DNA from: Myxosarcina sp. GI1
GTDB lineage: Bacteria; Cyanobacteriota; Cyanobacteriia; Cyanobacteriales; Xenococcaceae
NCBI RefSeq assembly: GCF_000756305.1
Contig: NZ_JRFE01000015.1
Coordinates: 155,751-219,750, forward strand
Length of the DNA stretch: 64,000 nucleotides
Reading direction: 5' to 3'
The notes beneath the pieces are model-generated. The model ran no database searches. It was not told the origin of the DNA and saw only the letters and a list, made by a program, of their open reading frames with translations. Of the stretch, positions 8,525 through 17,679 are shown piece after piece (the first letter of the stretch is position 1; every line of letters begins with the position of its first letter). The position numbers and the translations under genes are program-made.

Positions 8525-9475
8525 ATGAGTCAAGAATTTGCGATCGCTACTTACGGATTGACCAAAAGATTCGAGCGTCATCTGGCAGTAAATGAAATCG
8601 ATCTGAGGATAAAAAGCGGTGAAGTATATGGCTTAATTGGTCCTAACGGTGCGGGAAAAACTACTTTAATTCGGATGTTAGCCGCTGCCGAAGAACCGAC
8701 TAAAGGCGAAATTTATCTCAACGGCGATCGCCTCCTGCGCGACGATACCAATCCCCATCTCAAAAAACGTTTGGGTTATCTTCCCGATGACTTTCCCCTC
8801 TACGACGATCTTACTGTCTGGGATTATCTCGACTATTTTGCACGGCTGTATCGCTTACCCCAACCCCATCGCCGCCGCCGACTCTACGAGGTGCTAGAAC
8901 TAGTCCAGCTAGAAAATAAACGTCAAAGCATTATTTCTACCCTATCGCGAGGTATGAAGCAACGCCTCTCGCTGGCGCGAACGATTATTCACGAACCAAT
9001 TGTCTTGTTATTAGATGAACCCGTATCGGGTTTAGATCCGCTGGCGCGAAAGCAATTTCGACAGATTATTAAAATTCTGCAAGAAGCAGGGATGACTATA
9101 GTAATTTCTTCCCACGTATTGAGCGATTTAGCCGAATTATGTACCTCTGTGGGAATTATGGAGTTGGGTTTTCTGGTAGAAAGTGCTTCTTTAAAAGAAT
9201 TGTATCGGCGTTTATCTCGCCAACAAATTATCATTGCTACATTGGGTAAGATGGAAACACTGCAACGGGAACTATCCCAAAATTCTTTAGTACAACAGTG
9301 GGAGGTAATACCAGGAACTAATCGTTTAAAAGTTTACTTTACGGGAGAAGAAGCTAAAAGTGCCGAACTTTTGCGATCGCTAGTTAGAGCAGATATTCCC
9401 CTTACAGAATTTCACTGTAGTCGAGAAGATTTGGAAAGCATCTTTCTCAAACTCGGTCACAAACAAGCTTCCTAA
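8525..9475 (+). CDS. ABC transporter ATP-binding protein (CcmA/NatA type)
   Basis: This is the ATPase of an ABC exporter. The Walker A GPNGAGKTT lies at residues 39-47, the signature is LSRGMKQRLSLAR, Walker B is IVLLLDEPVSGLDP and the H-loop is VISSHVL. A 100-residue C-terminal extension follows the ATPase core, as in ABC-2 type exporters. The membrane partner begins 86 bases downstream. The exported substrate is not evident. Confidence 0.93.
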   Translation: MSQEFAIATYGLTKRFERHLAVNEIDLRIKSGEVYGLIGPNGAGKTTLIRMLAAAEEPTKGEIYLNGDRLLRDDTNPHLKKRLGYLPDDFPLYDDLTVWDYLDYFARLYRLPQPHRRRRLYEVLELVQLENKRQSIISTLSRGMKQRLSLARTIIHEPIVLLLDEPVSGLDPLARKQFRQIIKILQEAGMTIVISSHVLSDLAELCTSVGIMELGFLVESASLKELYRRLSRQQIIIATLGKMETLQRELSQNSLVQQWEVIPGTNRLKVYFTGEEAKSAELLRSLVRADIPLTEFHCSREDLESIFLKLGHKQAS

Positions 9476-9561
9476 AGCATTACCACAATATTATGAATAG
9501 TATTTTTGCTATGTAAACTATTGCCATCGAGCAATATTATCAATTAGCCAAATCTAATACC

Positions 9562-11256
9562 ATGAAACAAAGTATCAAACCTCGGCAACTGCGAACGCCA
9601 AAGCTAAATTTTTTAGAGTGGAATCCCCAACTATTCCGCGAAGTAAAAGGTAAATTTAAACCGAGAAATATTATAGTTACGGTTAGTGTGTCTTTAGTTA
9701 CCCAAATCGCCTTTCTAATTTATTTTTTGGGTAAGTTACCAGAACCACTTTCAACAGGTTCGCAATACAGTCGCTATTGCTTTGGAACTGATTCCTATCT
9801 CTCTGAAAGTTTGTGCCAGACCGACTTATTAGATAATTGGTTAATCAATTGGCAACTACTATGGTTCGATCTGTTTGTGCTTTTAAGTCTGGTTGCTATT
9901 TTTGCTCTGCTGATTATCGGTACTTATATGCTGGTTGCCGATATAGTCAAAGAAGAAAGTAGCGGCACCTTAAATTTTATTCGCCTCACTCCTCAATCTG
10001 CTACCAGTATATTAACGGGCAAACTTGTAGGGGTACCTAGCTTGCTTTATTTGGGAATCTTACTAGCATTTCCCCTACATTTATATGCAGGTTTGGGAGC
10101 GCGTTTATCTTTAAATTTAGTTCTGGGTTTTGATGCGGCAATAGTTGCTGCTTGCGCGTTCTTTTACAGTGCGGCTCTACTTTGGAGTTTAGTTAATACT
10201 GGCTTATCTGGTTTTAAACCTTGGTTGTTTGGCGGTGTAGTTACTTTCTTTGTCTGTACGGCTAACCAAGCTGCAATGAGTAACTATTCAACTGTATTCA
10301 ACAATTCCTTAGATTGGTTCAATCTGTTTTATCCAGGCAGAATTTTAACTTACTTATCTGACGCCACCTATCTACCAAGCATTTATCTGTCTTACAGCAA
10401 CGCCGAAGATTTTAGAGAATTATTGTTTTACGGACATTCTCTCTGGACGACACCCAGTCTCGGTATTGGTTTGACTATTTTAAACCTTGGTTTATGGACG
10501 TATTGGATTTGGGAGGCTCTAAAACGCCGTTTTCACAATCCTGAGTATACTTTGTTAAGTAAAACGCAAAGCTATTGGATTACAGGATGGTTTGTAGCGA
10601 TTTGTTTGGGTTTTACCCTGCAATCTACCGAGACTCATCAAATCATGAGTAATTTGTCGCTGTTGCAGTTTTTCTTATTAGTCTTCTTTTTGGGTTTGAT
10701 TGCTGCTTTAAGTCCTCACCGTCAGACATTACAAGATTGGGCAAGATACCGCCATCAGCTAGAACGAAAAGGAATCTGGCAAGAATTGATATTTGGCGAT
10801 CGCTCTCCTGCAACTGTGGCGATCGCGATAAATTTATTAATGGTTACGGCTTATATTTTGCCTTCGGTATTGCTCTTTCCTGTTGAAGAAAATACTGCTA
10901 CTACCGTCTGGGGACTAATCATCGGAGCCAACATAATTCTGTTCTATAGCTTAGTTGCTCAATTAGTGTTAACAATCGCCAGTCAGAAAAGAGCGATTTG
11001 GGCAGCAGCAACTGTTTTAGCTTTGATAGTAGTGCCAGTCGTTAGTTTCGGTCTAATTGGTTTCCATCCCGAACTGTTTCCTCAAGGTTGGCTGTTTAGC
11101 TTTTTGCCCTTGCTGGGTACTAAAACGGCTACTCTATCAATGGTATTGTCCTCAATTTTGGTTCAGTGGCTGGCGATCGCTCTAGCTGGTTTCCAGATGA
11201 CTAAAGTTATTCGTCAGGCTGGTGCTTCAGAAACCAAGCTGTTGTTGGGTAAATGA
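9562..11256 (+). CDS. ABC-2-type exporter permease
   Basis: This 564-residue integral membrane protein has about 12 hydrophobic segments and follows its ATPase gene in the same direction. The segment DIVKEESSGTLNFIRLTPQS just after the second hydrophobic helix is the typical ABC-2 permease motif (EKExGTLexL-like) that contacts the ATPase. The length suggests two fused half-permeases. The function is export of an unknown compound or a membrane/cell-envelope task. The gene converges with znuA. Between them lies a polypurine/polypyrimidine stretch (about 11318-11380) that can partly fold and may help end both transcripts. Confidence 0.85.
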   Translation: MKQSIKPRQLRTPKLNFLEWNPQLFREVKGKFKPRNIIVTVSVSLVTQIAFLIYFLGKLPEPLSTGSQYSRYCFGTDSYLSESLCQTDLLDNWLINWQLLWFDLFVLLSLVAIFALLIIGTYMLVADIVKEESSGTLNFIRLTPQSATSILTGKLVGVPSLLYLGILLAFPLHLYAGLGARLSLNLVLGFDAAIVAACAFFYSAALLWSLVNTGLSGFKPWLFGGVVTFFVCTANQAAMSNYSTVFNNSLDWFNLFYPGRILTYLSDATYLPSIYLSYSNAEDFRELLFYGHSLWTTPSLGIGLTILNLGLWTYWIWEALKRRFHNPEYTLLSKTQSYWITGWFVAICLGFTLQSTETHQIMSNLSLLQFFLLVFFLGLIAALSPHRQTLQDWARYRHQLERKGIWQELIFGDRSPATVAIAINLLMVTAYILPSVLLFPVEENTATTVWGLIIGANIILFYSLVAQLVLTIASQKRAIWAAATVLALIVVPVVSFGLIGFHPELFPQGWLFSFLPLLGTKTATLSMVLSSILVQWLAIALAGFQMTKVIRQAGASETKLLLGK

Positions 11257-11380
11257 TCGCAGCAGTTTTCGATTGGAATACGGACACTTTGGATTAGACA
11301 GGCTCTAGGCTTTAGGCATAAGGAAGAAGAAAGAAGTTTTTTTATCCCTTCCTCTTTCTTCCTTCTTTCCTCTTTCTTCA

Positions 11381-12469
11381 TTAATTTTCAAAAGGGGTGC
11401 AGTTACCGCCCAAGCCATCAACAATAGTACAAGTATTATCAACCATCATCTCGATGTAGGTATCGGCTTCTCCCAAACCATCGGCTGATAACTTCGTCTG
11501 TGCTAACTCAACTCCTGCTTCACGAGCAACGCTATTAATAACGCGATCGCTGGCTGTAGATTCGGCAAAAATAGTTGGTATTTCTTGCTGTCGAACTTGA
11601 GTTGCTAACTCTCTTAGCTGGGAGGCGGTAGGCGATTCCTCATCGCTCAAACCTTGCAAACTTAAATAATCGGTAAATTCATAAGCCTTAACATAATAGT
11701 TAAACGAATCATGAACGGTAACTAATATTTTTTGAGCTTCAGGAATAGTGGCAACTTGGTTTTTAATCCAGGCATCTAGTAACCACAGACGATCTTCTAA
11801 AGCCACGCTGTTTTGTAAGTAAAGTGCGGCATTAGCTGGATTTAACTGAGTCAAAGCTGTTTGCAGCGATTCTACTGTCGCCACCGCATTTTCGACATTT
11901 TGCCAAACGTGGGGATCTGCTCCTTCTAAATTTTGAGTTTCTGGTGCAGCTTGAGTATCTGGCAACTGGTTGGCTTCTGGCACTAGACGATCGGTTATCG
12001 ATGATTCTGTGGTTTGTGTTTCAGAAGTATTTTCGTTTTCAGCTTCTGCTTCGTCGTGTTCTGCTTCATGATGGTGATCGCCAACAATTGGTTCGGTTAC
12101 TGCCGCTTCGTAGACGGCTATTTTCGGAGTTGGTGTTTGTGTGGCTGCTAATAACTCGCTAATTCGTGGTTCTAGTTCGTAACCCCCATAGAGAATTAAC
12201 TGCGCTGCTTCGAGCAATTGGCGATCTCTGGGGGTAGGACGATAGGTATGGGGGTCTTGAGTACCTTTTAGTAAACAAGTTAAATCTAAAGTATCCTCGG
12301 CAATAGCTTCAACAAAATCGCAAATAATACTGTGAGTTGCCACCACGGTAGGTTTTGTCTGTGCTAAAACAGAGCTTCGATCGCGAACGAAATTACAGCC
12401 AGTCAAACTAGTCATTGCTAACACAGCAACACCTAAAAGGCTTTGTTTCCCTCGCACTCGTTCTAACAT
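11381..12469 (-). CDS. znuA: Zinc ABC transporter substrate-binding lipoprotein
   Basis: ZnuA captures Zn2+ in the periplasm and hands it to the ZnuBC importer. The 362-residue protein starts with a lipoprotein signal (LLGVAVLAMTSLTGC). It shows the cluster A-I metal-ligand segments ATHSIICDF, DPHTYRPTPRD, DPHVWQNVENA and VTVHDSFNYY. A flexible loop at about residues 130-160 is rich in His and Glu (GDHHHEAEHDEAEAENE), which marks zinc rather than manganese binding proteins. It is divergent from znuC. The shared 86-base gap to the znuC ATG holds two Zur-type boxes, so zinc-dependent repression is likely. Confidence 0.93.
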   Translation of the reverse strand: MLERVRGKQSLLGVAVLAMTSLTGCNFVRDRSSVLAQTKPTVVATHSIICDFVEAIAEDTLDLTCLLKGTQDPHTYRPTPRDRQLLEAAQLILYGGYELEPRISELLAATQTPTPKIAVYEAAVTEPIVGDHHHEAEHDEAEAENENTSETQTTESSITDRLVPEANQLPDTQAAPETQNLEGADPHVWQNVENAVATVESLQTALTQLNPANAALYLQNSVALEDRLWLLDAWIKNQVATIPEAQKILVTVHDSFNYYVKAYEFTDYLSLQGLSDEESPTASQLRELATQVRQQEIPTIFAESTASDRVINSVAREAGVELAQTKLSADGLGEADTYIEMMVDNTCTIVDGLGGNCTPFEN

Positions 12470-12495
12470 TAGCCAAACTCCTTTATTAGTTGATG

Positions 12496-12538
12496 AAAAT
12501 GATAATGATTCTTATTATTATAAAATGATAATGATTCT
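12496..12538. promoter_or_regulatory. Twin Zur/Fur-type operator between znuA and znuC
   Basis: The 17-base sequence AAAATGATAATGATTCT occurs twice in direct orientation, at 12496-12512 and 12522-12538, 26 bases apart. Its core TGATAATNATT matches the cyanobacterial Zur consensus (TGATAATNATTATCA) in one half and most of the other. It sits in the divergent znuA/znuC promoter gap, where Zur would repress both arms when zinc is plentiful. Confidence 0.85.
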
Positions 12539-12555
12539 AAATTTATTTGCAACCG

Positions 12556-13296
12556 ATGTCGATCTTAGAAGTTTGCGATCTAACGGTTAATTATCGCCGT
12601 ACTCAAGCCATAAGCGGGATAACGTTTGAACTCCAGCCAGGACAAATTACGGGTTTATTAGGTCCAAATGGTGCGGGTAAAAGCACTTTGGTTAAAGCCA
12701 TCCTGGGACTGGTGCCAACTACTCAGGGATTTGTAAAATTTGGTTCTCGTCCTCTAAAAAAACAGTTAAAGCGAGTTGCCTATGTACCGCAGCGATCGCA
12801 AATTGATTGGGACTATCCCGTTACCGTGCAAAAAGTGGTAATGATGGGACGTATCGCTCATACAGGTTGGTTTAGAAAGCCTTCGGTTGCTTCTAAGTCG
12901 ATCGTGCGAGAAGCTTTAGAAAGAGTGGGGATGTGGCAATACCGCCAGCATCAAATAAGCGAACTGTCGGGAGGACAACAACAGCGAATATTTTTAGCAA
13001 GGGCGATCGCTCAAGAAGCCGATTTATTTTTCTTTGACGAACCGTTTAATAATATCGATCGCCAAACCGAGGCAGTTATGTTCGATCTTTTTAGCGAACT
13101 TAAGGTACGACAAAAAACTTTGTTAGTTATCAGTCACGATTTAGGCGAAACTCTAAGTAATTACGACCGACTGTTACTATTAGACCGTCAACTAATTGCA
13201 TCGGGTAAAAGAGAAGAGGTTTTAACTAGAGAAAATCTTAAAAAAGCTTATGGATTTTCAATGAATAAGCAGCAGTTAGCGATCGAGGCATATTAA
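12556..13296 (+). CDS. znuC: Zinc ABC transporter ATP-binding protein
   Basis: This is the ATPase of the zinc importer. It has Walker A GPNGAGKST, signature LSGGQQQRIFLARAI, Walker B ADLFFFDEPFNNID and the H-loop VISHDLG. From the ATG at 12556 it is 246 residues. An in-frame TTG nine bases upstream is possible but less likely. Its promoter region carries the Zur-type boxes shared with znuA. The permease gene lies 326 bases downstream, an unusually long gap. Confidence 0.93.
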   Translation: MSILEVCDLTVNYRRTQAISGITFELQPGQITGLLGPNGAGKSTLVKAILGLVPTTQGFVKFGSRPLKKQLKRVAYVPQRSQIDWDYPVTVQKVVMMGRIAHTGWFRKPSVASKSIVREALERVGMWQYRQHQISELSGGQQQRIFLARAIAQEADLFFFDEPFNNIDRQTEAVMFDLFSELKVRQKTLLVISHDLGETLSNYDRLLLLDRQLIASGKREEVLTRENLKKAYGFSMNKQQLAIEAY

Positions 13297-13622
13297 GCTT
13301 AAAAATTGTAGTTTTTTTAATGATTATTAGAATTGATTGTAGTGTAATTAACGTAGCCAAGACACTTCATCATGAGTATCTATTTATTCATTATTTACTA
13401 TTTCTTATTGCTCTACAGACAAACCCATCGCTTCTTCTAAAAATTTATCTAACAAAACATTATTTAGTGACATAGTATTTTTGTTGTTAGTCGATTGGTT
13501 GACTTTATATCTTATATTATTCCAAACTTCTCAATTGAAATAAATATTAGCGATAAACTAAATTAAACACTAATATTTATTAAATTGTTTAGCTAAATTA
13601 TATTTTTGTAAGATTTAATATC
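13297..13622. other. 326-bp AT-rich gap between znuC and znuB
   Basis: I see no gene, hairpin terminator or Zur-type box here. It is very AT-rich, ending in ATATTTTTGTAAGATTTAATATC just before the GTG start of znuB. A separate weak promoter is possible, but the znuB gene may simply be read through from znuC. Confidence 0.4.
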
Positions 13623-14504
13623 GTGTTATTTACTTGGCTAATAGAACCTTTGAGTTTTGAATTTATGCGTCAGGCGATCGCCATAGGAATTTTGTTAGGA
13701 ATTCTCAGTGCGGTAGTAGGTAGCTATTTGATTTTGCAGCAGATGGGTATGATGAGCGGCGTAATTTCTCATGCTGTTTTACCAGGTATGGCAATCGCTT
13801 TTTTTTTAGAGATTAATCTAGCAATTGGCGCATTTATCGCAGGAGTTTTAAGCGCCTTACTGGTAATAGTAATTAAAACGAGATCGCCTATAAAAGTAGA
13901 TGCGGCAATGGGACTTAGTTTAACTACATTTCTGGCTTTGGGAGTAATTTTAATTACTGCTTTAGAAACTAATGCGATCGATCTTGATGCTCTTTTATTT
14001 GGTGATATTTTAGGAGTTACTATTGACGACGTTTGGCAAACGGGTATTATTACGGCAGTTATTTTAATTTTGACAAGGCTTTTTTATAAAGAATTAGAAT
14101 TTTATACTTTCGATCCTCTGGGGGCAAAAGCTTGTGGATTACCTACTAATTTGCTGTATTTAGGCTTGGTTTGCGCTATAACCTTGACTATAGTTGCCAG
14201 TATGCAAACCGTAGGGGTTTTGCTGGTTATGTCTTTATTAGTAGGTCCTGCAATTACTGCCTATTTGCTGGTTAGAGAACTGAAGCAAATGATGTTTTTA
14301 GGAGCGATAATTGGTGCAGTTTCCAGTATTGGCGGTATGTATTTAAGCTATTATTTCGATTTACCTTCTGGTGCGTCTATAGTTTTAGTCGTGTTTGGAT
14401 GCTTTTTGCTGGCACTATTATTTAGTCCCCGTCAGGGAATTTTAACCACGCCGAATGTTAGAGCTAAAGTTGGTAGTTGGTTATGGAAAAACAGTAGCAA
14501 GTAG
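13623..14504 (+). CDS. znuB: Zinc ABC transporter permease
   Basis: ZnuB forms the membrane channel of the zinc importer. The 293-residue protein has eight to nine hydrophobic helices and the ABC-3 family pattern: MRQAIAIGILLGILSAVVGSYLILQQ near the N-terminus, MGMMSGVISHAVLPG in the middle, and VGVLLVMSLLVGPAITAYLL later. The start is GTG at 13623, followed by a hydrophilic-free N-terminus typical of this family. It belongs functionally with znuA and znuC. Confidence 0.92.
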   Translation: MLFTWLIEPLSFEFMRQAIAIGILLGILSAVVGSYLILQQMGMMSGVISHAVLPGMAIAFFLEINLAIGAFIAGVLSALLVIVIKTRSPIKVDAAMGLSLTTFLALGVILITALETNAIDLDALLFGDILGVTIDDVWQTGIITAVILILTRLFYKELEFYTFDPLGAKACGLPTNLLYLGLVCAITLTIVASMQTVGVLLVMSLLVGPAITAYLLVRELKQMMFLGAIIGAVSSIGGMYLSYYFDLPSGASIVLVVFGCFLLALLFSPRQGILTTPNVRAKVGSWLWKNSSK

Positions 14505-14608
14505 AAAGTTCAAAAGTAGCAATTGGAAAATGACACAGAAATAATCTTCCTCACTCGGCATTTAGATCTAGAATGATATCCATCAGACAGTAATCAAAGA
14601 AAATACTT

Positions 14609-16087
14609 ATGGCGATCGCGACAACAAACTCCAAACCGCTAGACATAACTCGTCATGGATTACCTAATATCTGTGGTTGGGAGTCGGAAATTGCTTCACT
14701 AGTAAATCAAGAGCGATCGATTTTTTTACCCAACAGCAATATAAATATAGACAAAATTAAAGCTGGTTTTGCTTGCGCCTTACACATGCACCAACCAACT
14801 ATTCCTGCAGGAGCGAACGGCGAGTTAATTTCCAACTTACAGTATATGCTCGAACATCAAGGAGAAGGAGACAACCACAACGCGAATGTTTTTGCCTGGT
14901 GTTATAGCCGTATGGGTGATTGGATACCCGAACTGGTACATAATGGCTGCAATCCTCGCATCATGTTGGATTACTCTGGTAACTTACTGTGGGGAATTCA
15001 GCAAATGGGACGCAATGATATTATCGACAATTTGAAAAAGCTAGCTTGCGACCTTCAATATCAGCCTCATGTCGAATTCTTGGGAACCATGTGGAGTCAT
15101 GCAGTTATTCCTTCTACCCCCATTCCCGACATCAAACTGCATATTCGGGCGTGGCAGCAGTATTTTGCCGCGATTTTTGGTTACGATGCCCTGCAACGAG
15201 TAAAAGGTTTCTCACCACCAGAGATGCACTTACCCAATCATCCCGATACCCTGTACGAATACATTAAAGCTTTAAAAGAATGTGGCTATCGCTGGCTATT
15301 GGTACAGGAACATTCTGTAGAAAGGTTAGATGGTTCGGGACTGCACCACGATGATAAATATATTCCCAATCGTCTTGTCGCTCGTAATTCCAACGGCGAA
15401 ACTATTAGTATTACTGCATTGATTAAAACTCAAGGTTCGGATACCAAATTAGTCGCTCAAATGCAGCCCTATCACGAAGCTAAAGGCAGAAACAGACAGC
15501 AAATTGGTAATGTCTCCGTACCTGGTTGCGTTTCTCAAATAGCCGATGGCGAAAATGGCGGCGTAATGATGAACGAGTATGCCCGTGATTTTCAACCTGT
15601 TTGGTATGAAATTAAAGATAACAGCGACGTAGTCGGGCTAAACGGTACGGAATATATCGAACTAATTGAAGCTGCTGGAGCCGCTCCCAATAATTATCCC
15701 ATCTGTCAGGCAGCAGGACAACACAAAATCTGGCAAAAAGTAGATCCCGATACAGCCACACCAGAAGCAGTAGCTAAGGCTATCGAAGAATTGACCGCTA
15801 CCGACGACCGATTTCATACCGATGGTGCGTCCTGGACGGATGACTTAAGCTGGGTCAAAGGTTATGAAAATGTTCTCGAACCGATGAATCAACTCAGTGC
15901 CATGTTTCATACCAAATACGATTCTCTGGTAGCTGAAGATCCAGAAATTACTAAAAGTGCCGAGTATCAAGAAGCACTGCTATATGTCTTGCTACTTGAA
16001 ACTAGCTGTTTTCGCTATTGGGGACAGGGTACCTGGACTGATTATGCACGGAAATTGTATCAAAGTGGTAAAGCTTTATTGAAATAG
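14609..16087 (+). CDS. Glycoside hydrolase family 57 protein
   Basis: This 492-residue cytosolic enzyme belongs to a family of retaining alpha-glucan-active hydrolases, transferases and branching enzymes. The hallmark motif 1 is HMHQP at about residues 58-62. GTMWSHAVIPSTP and GFSPPEMHLPNHPD match the later conserved blocks, and the Glu in SPPEMHLP may be catalytic. WTDDLSWVKGYENV lies toward the end. It is not long enough for an amylopullulanase. A role in glycogen or other glucan turnover is likely, but the precise reaction is open. It stands alone: 104 bases after znuB and 120 bases before the glycosyltransferase. Confidence 0.85.
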   Translation: MAIATTNSKPLDITRHGLPNICGWESEIASLVNQERSIFLPNSNINIDKIKAGFACALHMHQPTIPAGANGELISNLQYMLEHQGEGDNHNANVFAWCYSRMGDWIPELVHNGCNPRIMLDYSGNLLWGIQQMGRNDIIDNLKKLACDLQYQPHVEFLGTMWSHAVIPSTPIPDIKLHIRAWQQYFAAIFGYDALQRVKGFSPPEMHLPNHPDTLYEYIKALKECGYRWLLVQEHSVERLDGSGLHHDDKYIPNRLVARNSNGETISITALIKTQGSDTKLVAQMQPYHEAKGRNRQQIGNVSVPGCVSQIADGENGGVMMNEYARDFQPVWYEIKDNSDVVGLNGTEYIELIEAAGAAPNNYPICQAAGQHKIWQKVDPDTATPEAVAKAIEELTATDDRFHTDGASWTDDLSWVKGYENVLEPMNQLSAMFHTKYDSLVAEDPEITKSAEYQEALLYVLLLETSCFRYWGQGTWTDYARKLYQSGKALLK

Positions 16088-16207
16088 TTAATTAGTTGGG
16101 CAAATATAGAAAACAATCTGACATAACTTATTTATACTGGTAACAACTCTAGGTAATATACTTGGAGCAAAATCAAAATATTGTAAGTATCAAACATTTT
16201 AACTTTT

Positions 16208-17398
16208 ATGTACACAATTTTAGATACAGTTAATTTACTCAATGTATCTATTCATAATATTACTGCTAATGAACTACTAGAAGACTTAAGTGTTAATGGC
16301 GGGGTAGTGGTAACTCCTAACGTCGATCATTTAGTTAAATTGCAAAGCGATCTGGAATTACTTAAAGCATATTATCATTCTGACTATCGAGTTTGTGATA
16401 GTAAAATAATTCAGTATATTTCCTATTTTCTTGGCAGTCCAATTAAAGAAAAAATTTCAGGCTCGGACTTTTTTCCTGCTTTTTGTAAATATAACCAACA
16501 CAACGAAAAAATCAAAATATTTTTGTTAGGTGGTAAGCCAGGAGTCGCCCAACAAGCCCAAGTAAAAATCAATCAAAAAATTGGTAGAAATATTATTGTT
16601 GACTCTCTATCACCTTCTTTTGGATTTGAAAAAAACGAACTAGAATGTCAAGAAATCATCGATCGCATCAATGCTTCTCAAGCTAACGTGTTAGCAATTG
16701 GGGTGGGCGCACCAAAACAGGAAAAATGGATTGCTAAATACAAACATAAGTTAAATAAAATCGATATCTTTTTGGCTATTGGCGCGACTATTGATTTTGA
16801 GGCAGGTCACAAATCCAGAGCACCCAAATGGATGAGCCAATGTGGTTTAGAGTGGCTTTATCGCCTCTATAGCGAACCCCAGCGGCTGTGGAAGAGATAT
16901 TTAGTTGACAGTTTGCCTTTTTTCTGGTCGGTGGGCAAACAAAAGTTTGCTTGCTATCGATTTCCTTACGAACTCAAAATTCAATGTTTGCCTTTAGGAG
17001 AATTATTACAGCAGGCAGGCTTGCTATCATCTAGCCAAATCAGACAAACTTTGCGTCTGCAAGCCAATAGCAATTGTTATCGCTTTGGTGAATTAGTAGT
17101 TCGACAGGGGTATCTCAACTCAAAAACAGTCGATTTTTTTGCCGCTGAATTACCACAGCTAATTGAATTCGACTGTCAACTGCGTTTGGGAGAATACTTA
17201 AATAAAGCGGGATTGCTCGATCGCGACCAAGTTGCCGAGGCTTTAGAATATCAAAGATTAACTGAGAAAAAGTTTGGGGAGATTATTATTCAAAAAGGAT
17301 GGATTAATCTCGTGACTCTAAAATGGTTTATCGAACTACAAAAACAACTGGTACGGGTTGCTAGTAACAAAGAGCTAGAAGTTCAAATAGCTAGATAA
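16208..17398 (+). CDS. WecB/TagA/CpsF (GT26) glycosyltransferase with MshEN-like C-terminal repeats
   Basis: Residues about 5-245 form a GT26 glycosyltransferase, which adds a sugar to a polyprenyl-linked intermediate of exopolysaccharide or cell-wall polymers. The evidence is VVVTPNVDHLVKLQ, KIKIFLLGGKPGVA, ANVLAIGVGAPKQEKWI, IGATIDFEAGHKSRAP and GLEWLYRLYSEPQRLWKRYL. Residues 262-312 and 325-378 then carry two similar modules: LGELLQQAGLLSSSQIRQTL...FGELVVRQGYL and LGEYLNKAGLLDRDQVAEAL...FGEIIIQKGWI. These follow the MshEN pattern, known in MshE-type ATPases to bind cyclic di-GMP. Usual family members are about 240-260 residues, so this is a fusion. I infer c-di-GMP tuning of polysaccharide synthesis; binding is unproven. 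Confidence 0.88.
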   Translation: MYTILDTVNLLNVSIHNITANELLEDLSVNGGVVVTPNVDHLVKLQSDLELLKAYYHSDYRVCDSKIIQYISYFLGSPIKEKISGSDFFPAFCKYNQHNEKIKIFLLGGKPGVAQQAQVKINQKIGRNIIVDSLSPSFGFEKNELECQEIIDRINASQANVLAIGVGAPKQEKWIAKYKHKLNKIDIFLAIGATIDFEAGHKSRAPKWMSQCGLEWLYRLYSEPQRLWKRYLVDSLPFFWSVGKQKFACYRFPYELKIQCLPLGELLQQAGLLSSSQIRQTLRLQANSNCYRFGELVVRQGYLNSKTVDFFAAELPQLIEFDCQLRLGEYLNKAGLLDRDQVAEALEYQRLTEKKFGEIIIQKGWINLVTLKWFIELQKQLVRVASNKELEVQIAR

Positions 17399-17655
17399 AA
17401 AAAGCATAAGACAATAGGATTACTATATTGATTTTTATATACTCGCTCGTGCGATCGCTAAATGGCTAGGGCTATTATAATACTGTAGTTAGTTGGTTAA
17501 AATTAGCAATTTACTATTTAGTCAAACAAAATCAATCTTTATTTATCGATCGCCAGTAAATAATCTACTCGATCGCAGATAAAGAGCGGTTAGCCCATAT
17601 ATATATTTAGTATCTGTAACCATACAAACGACTAAATTTTTAAAAATAACTTAGT
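17399..17655. other. AT-rich promoter region of the acyl-ACP synthetase gene
   Basis: About 257 bases (to 17679 if the ATG start is used) without a gene. HIP1-like GATCGC sites are present. No clear operator or terminator was recognised. Confidence 0.35.
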
Positions 17656-17679
17656 TTGACGAATCATTTAGTACTTCCT

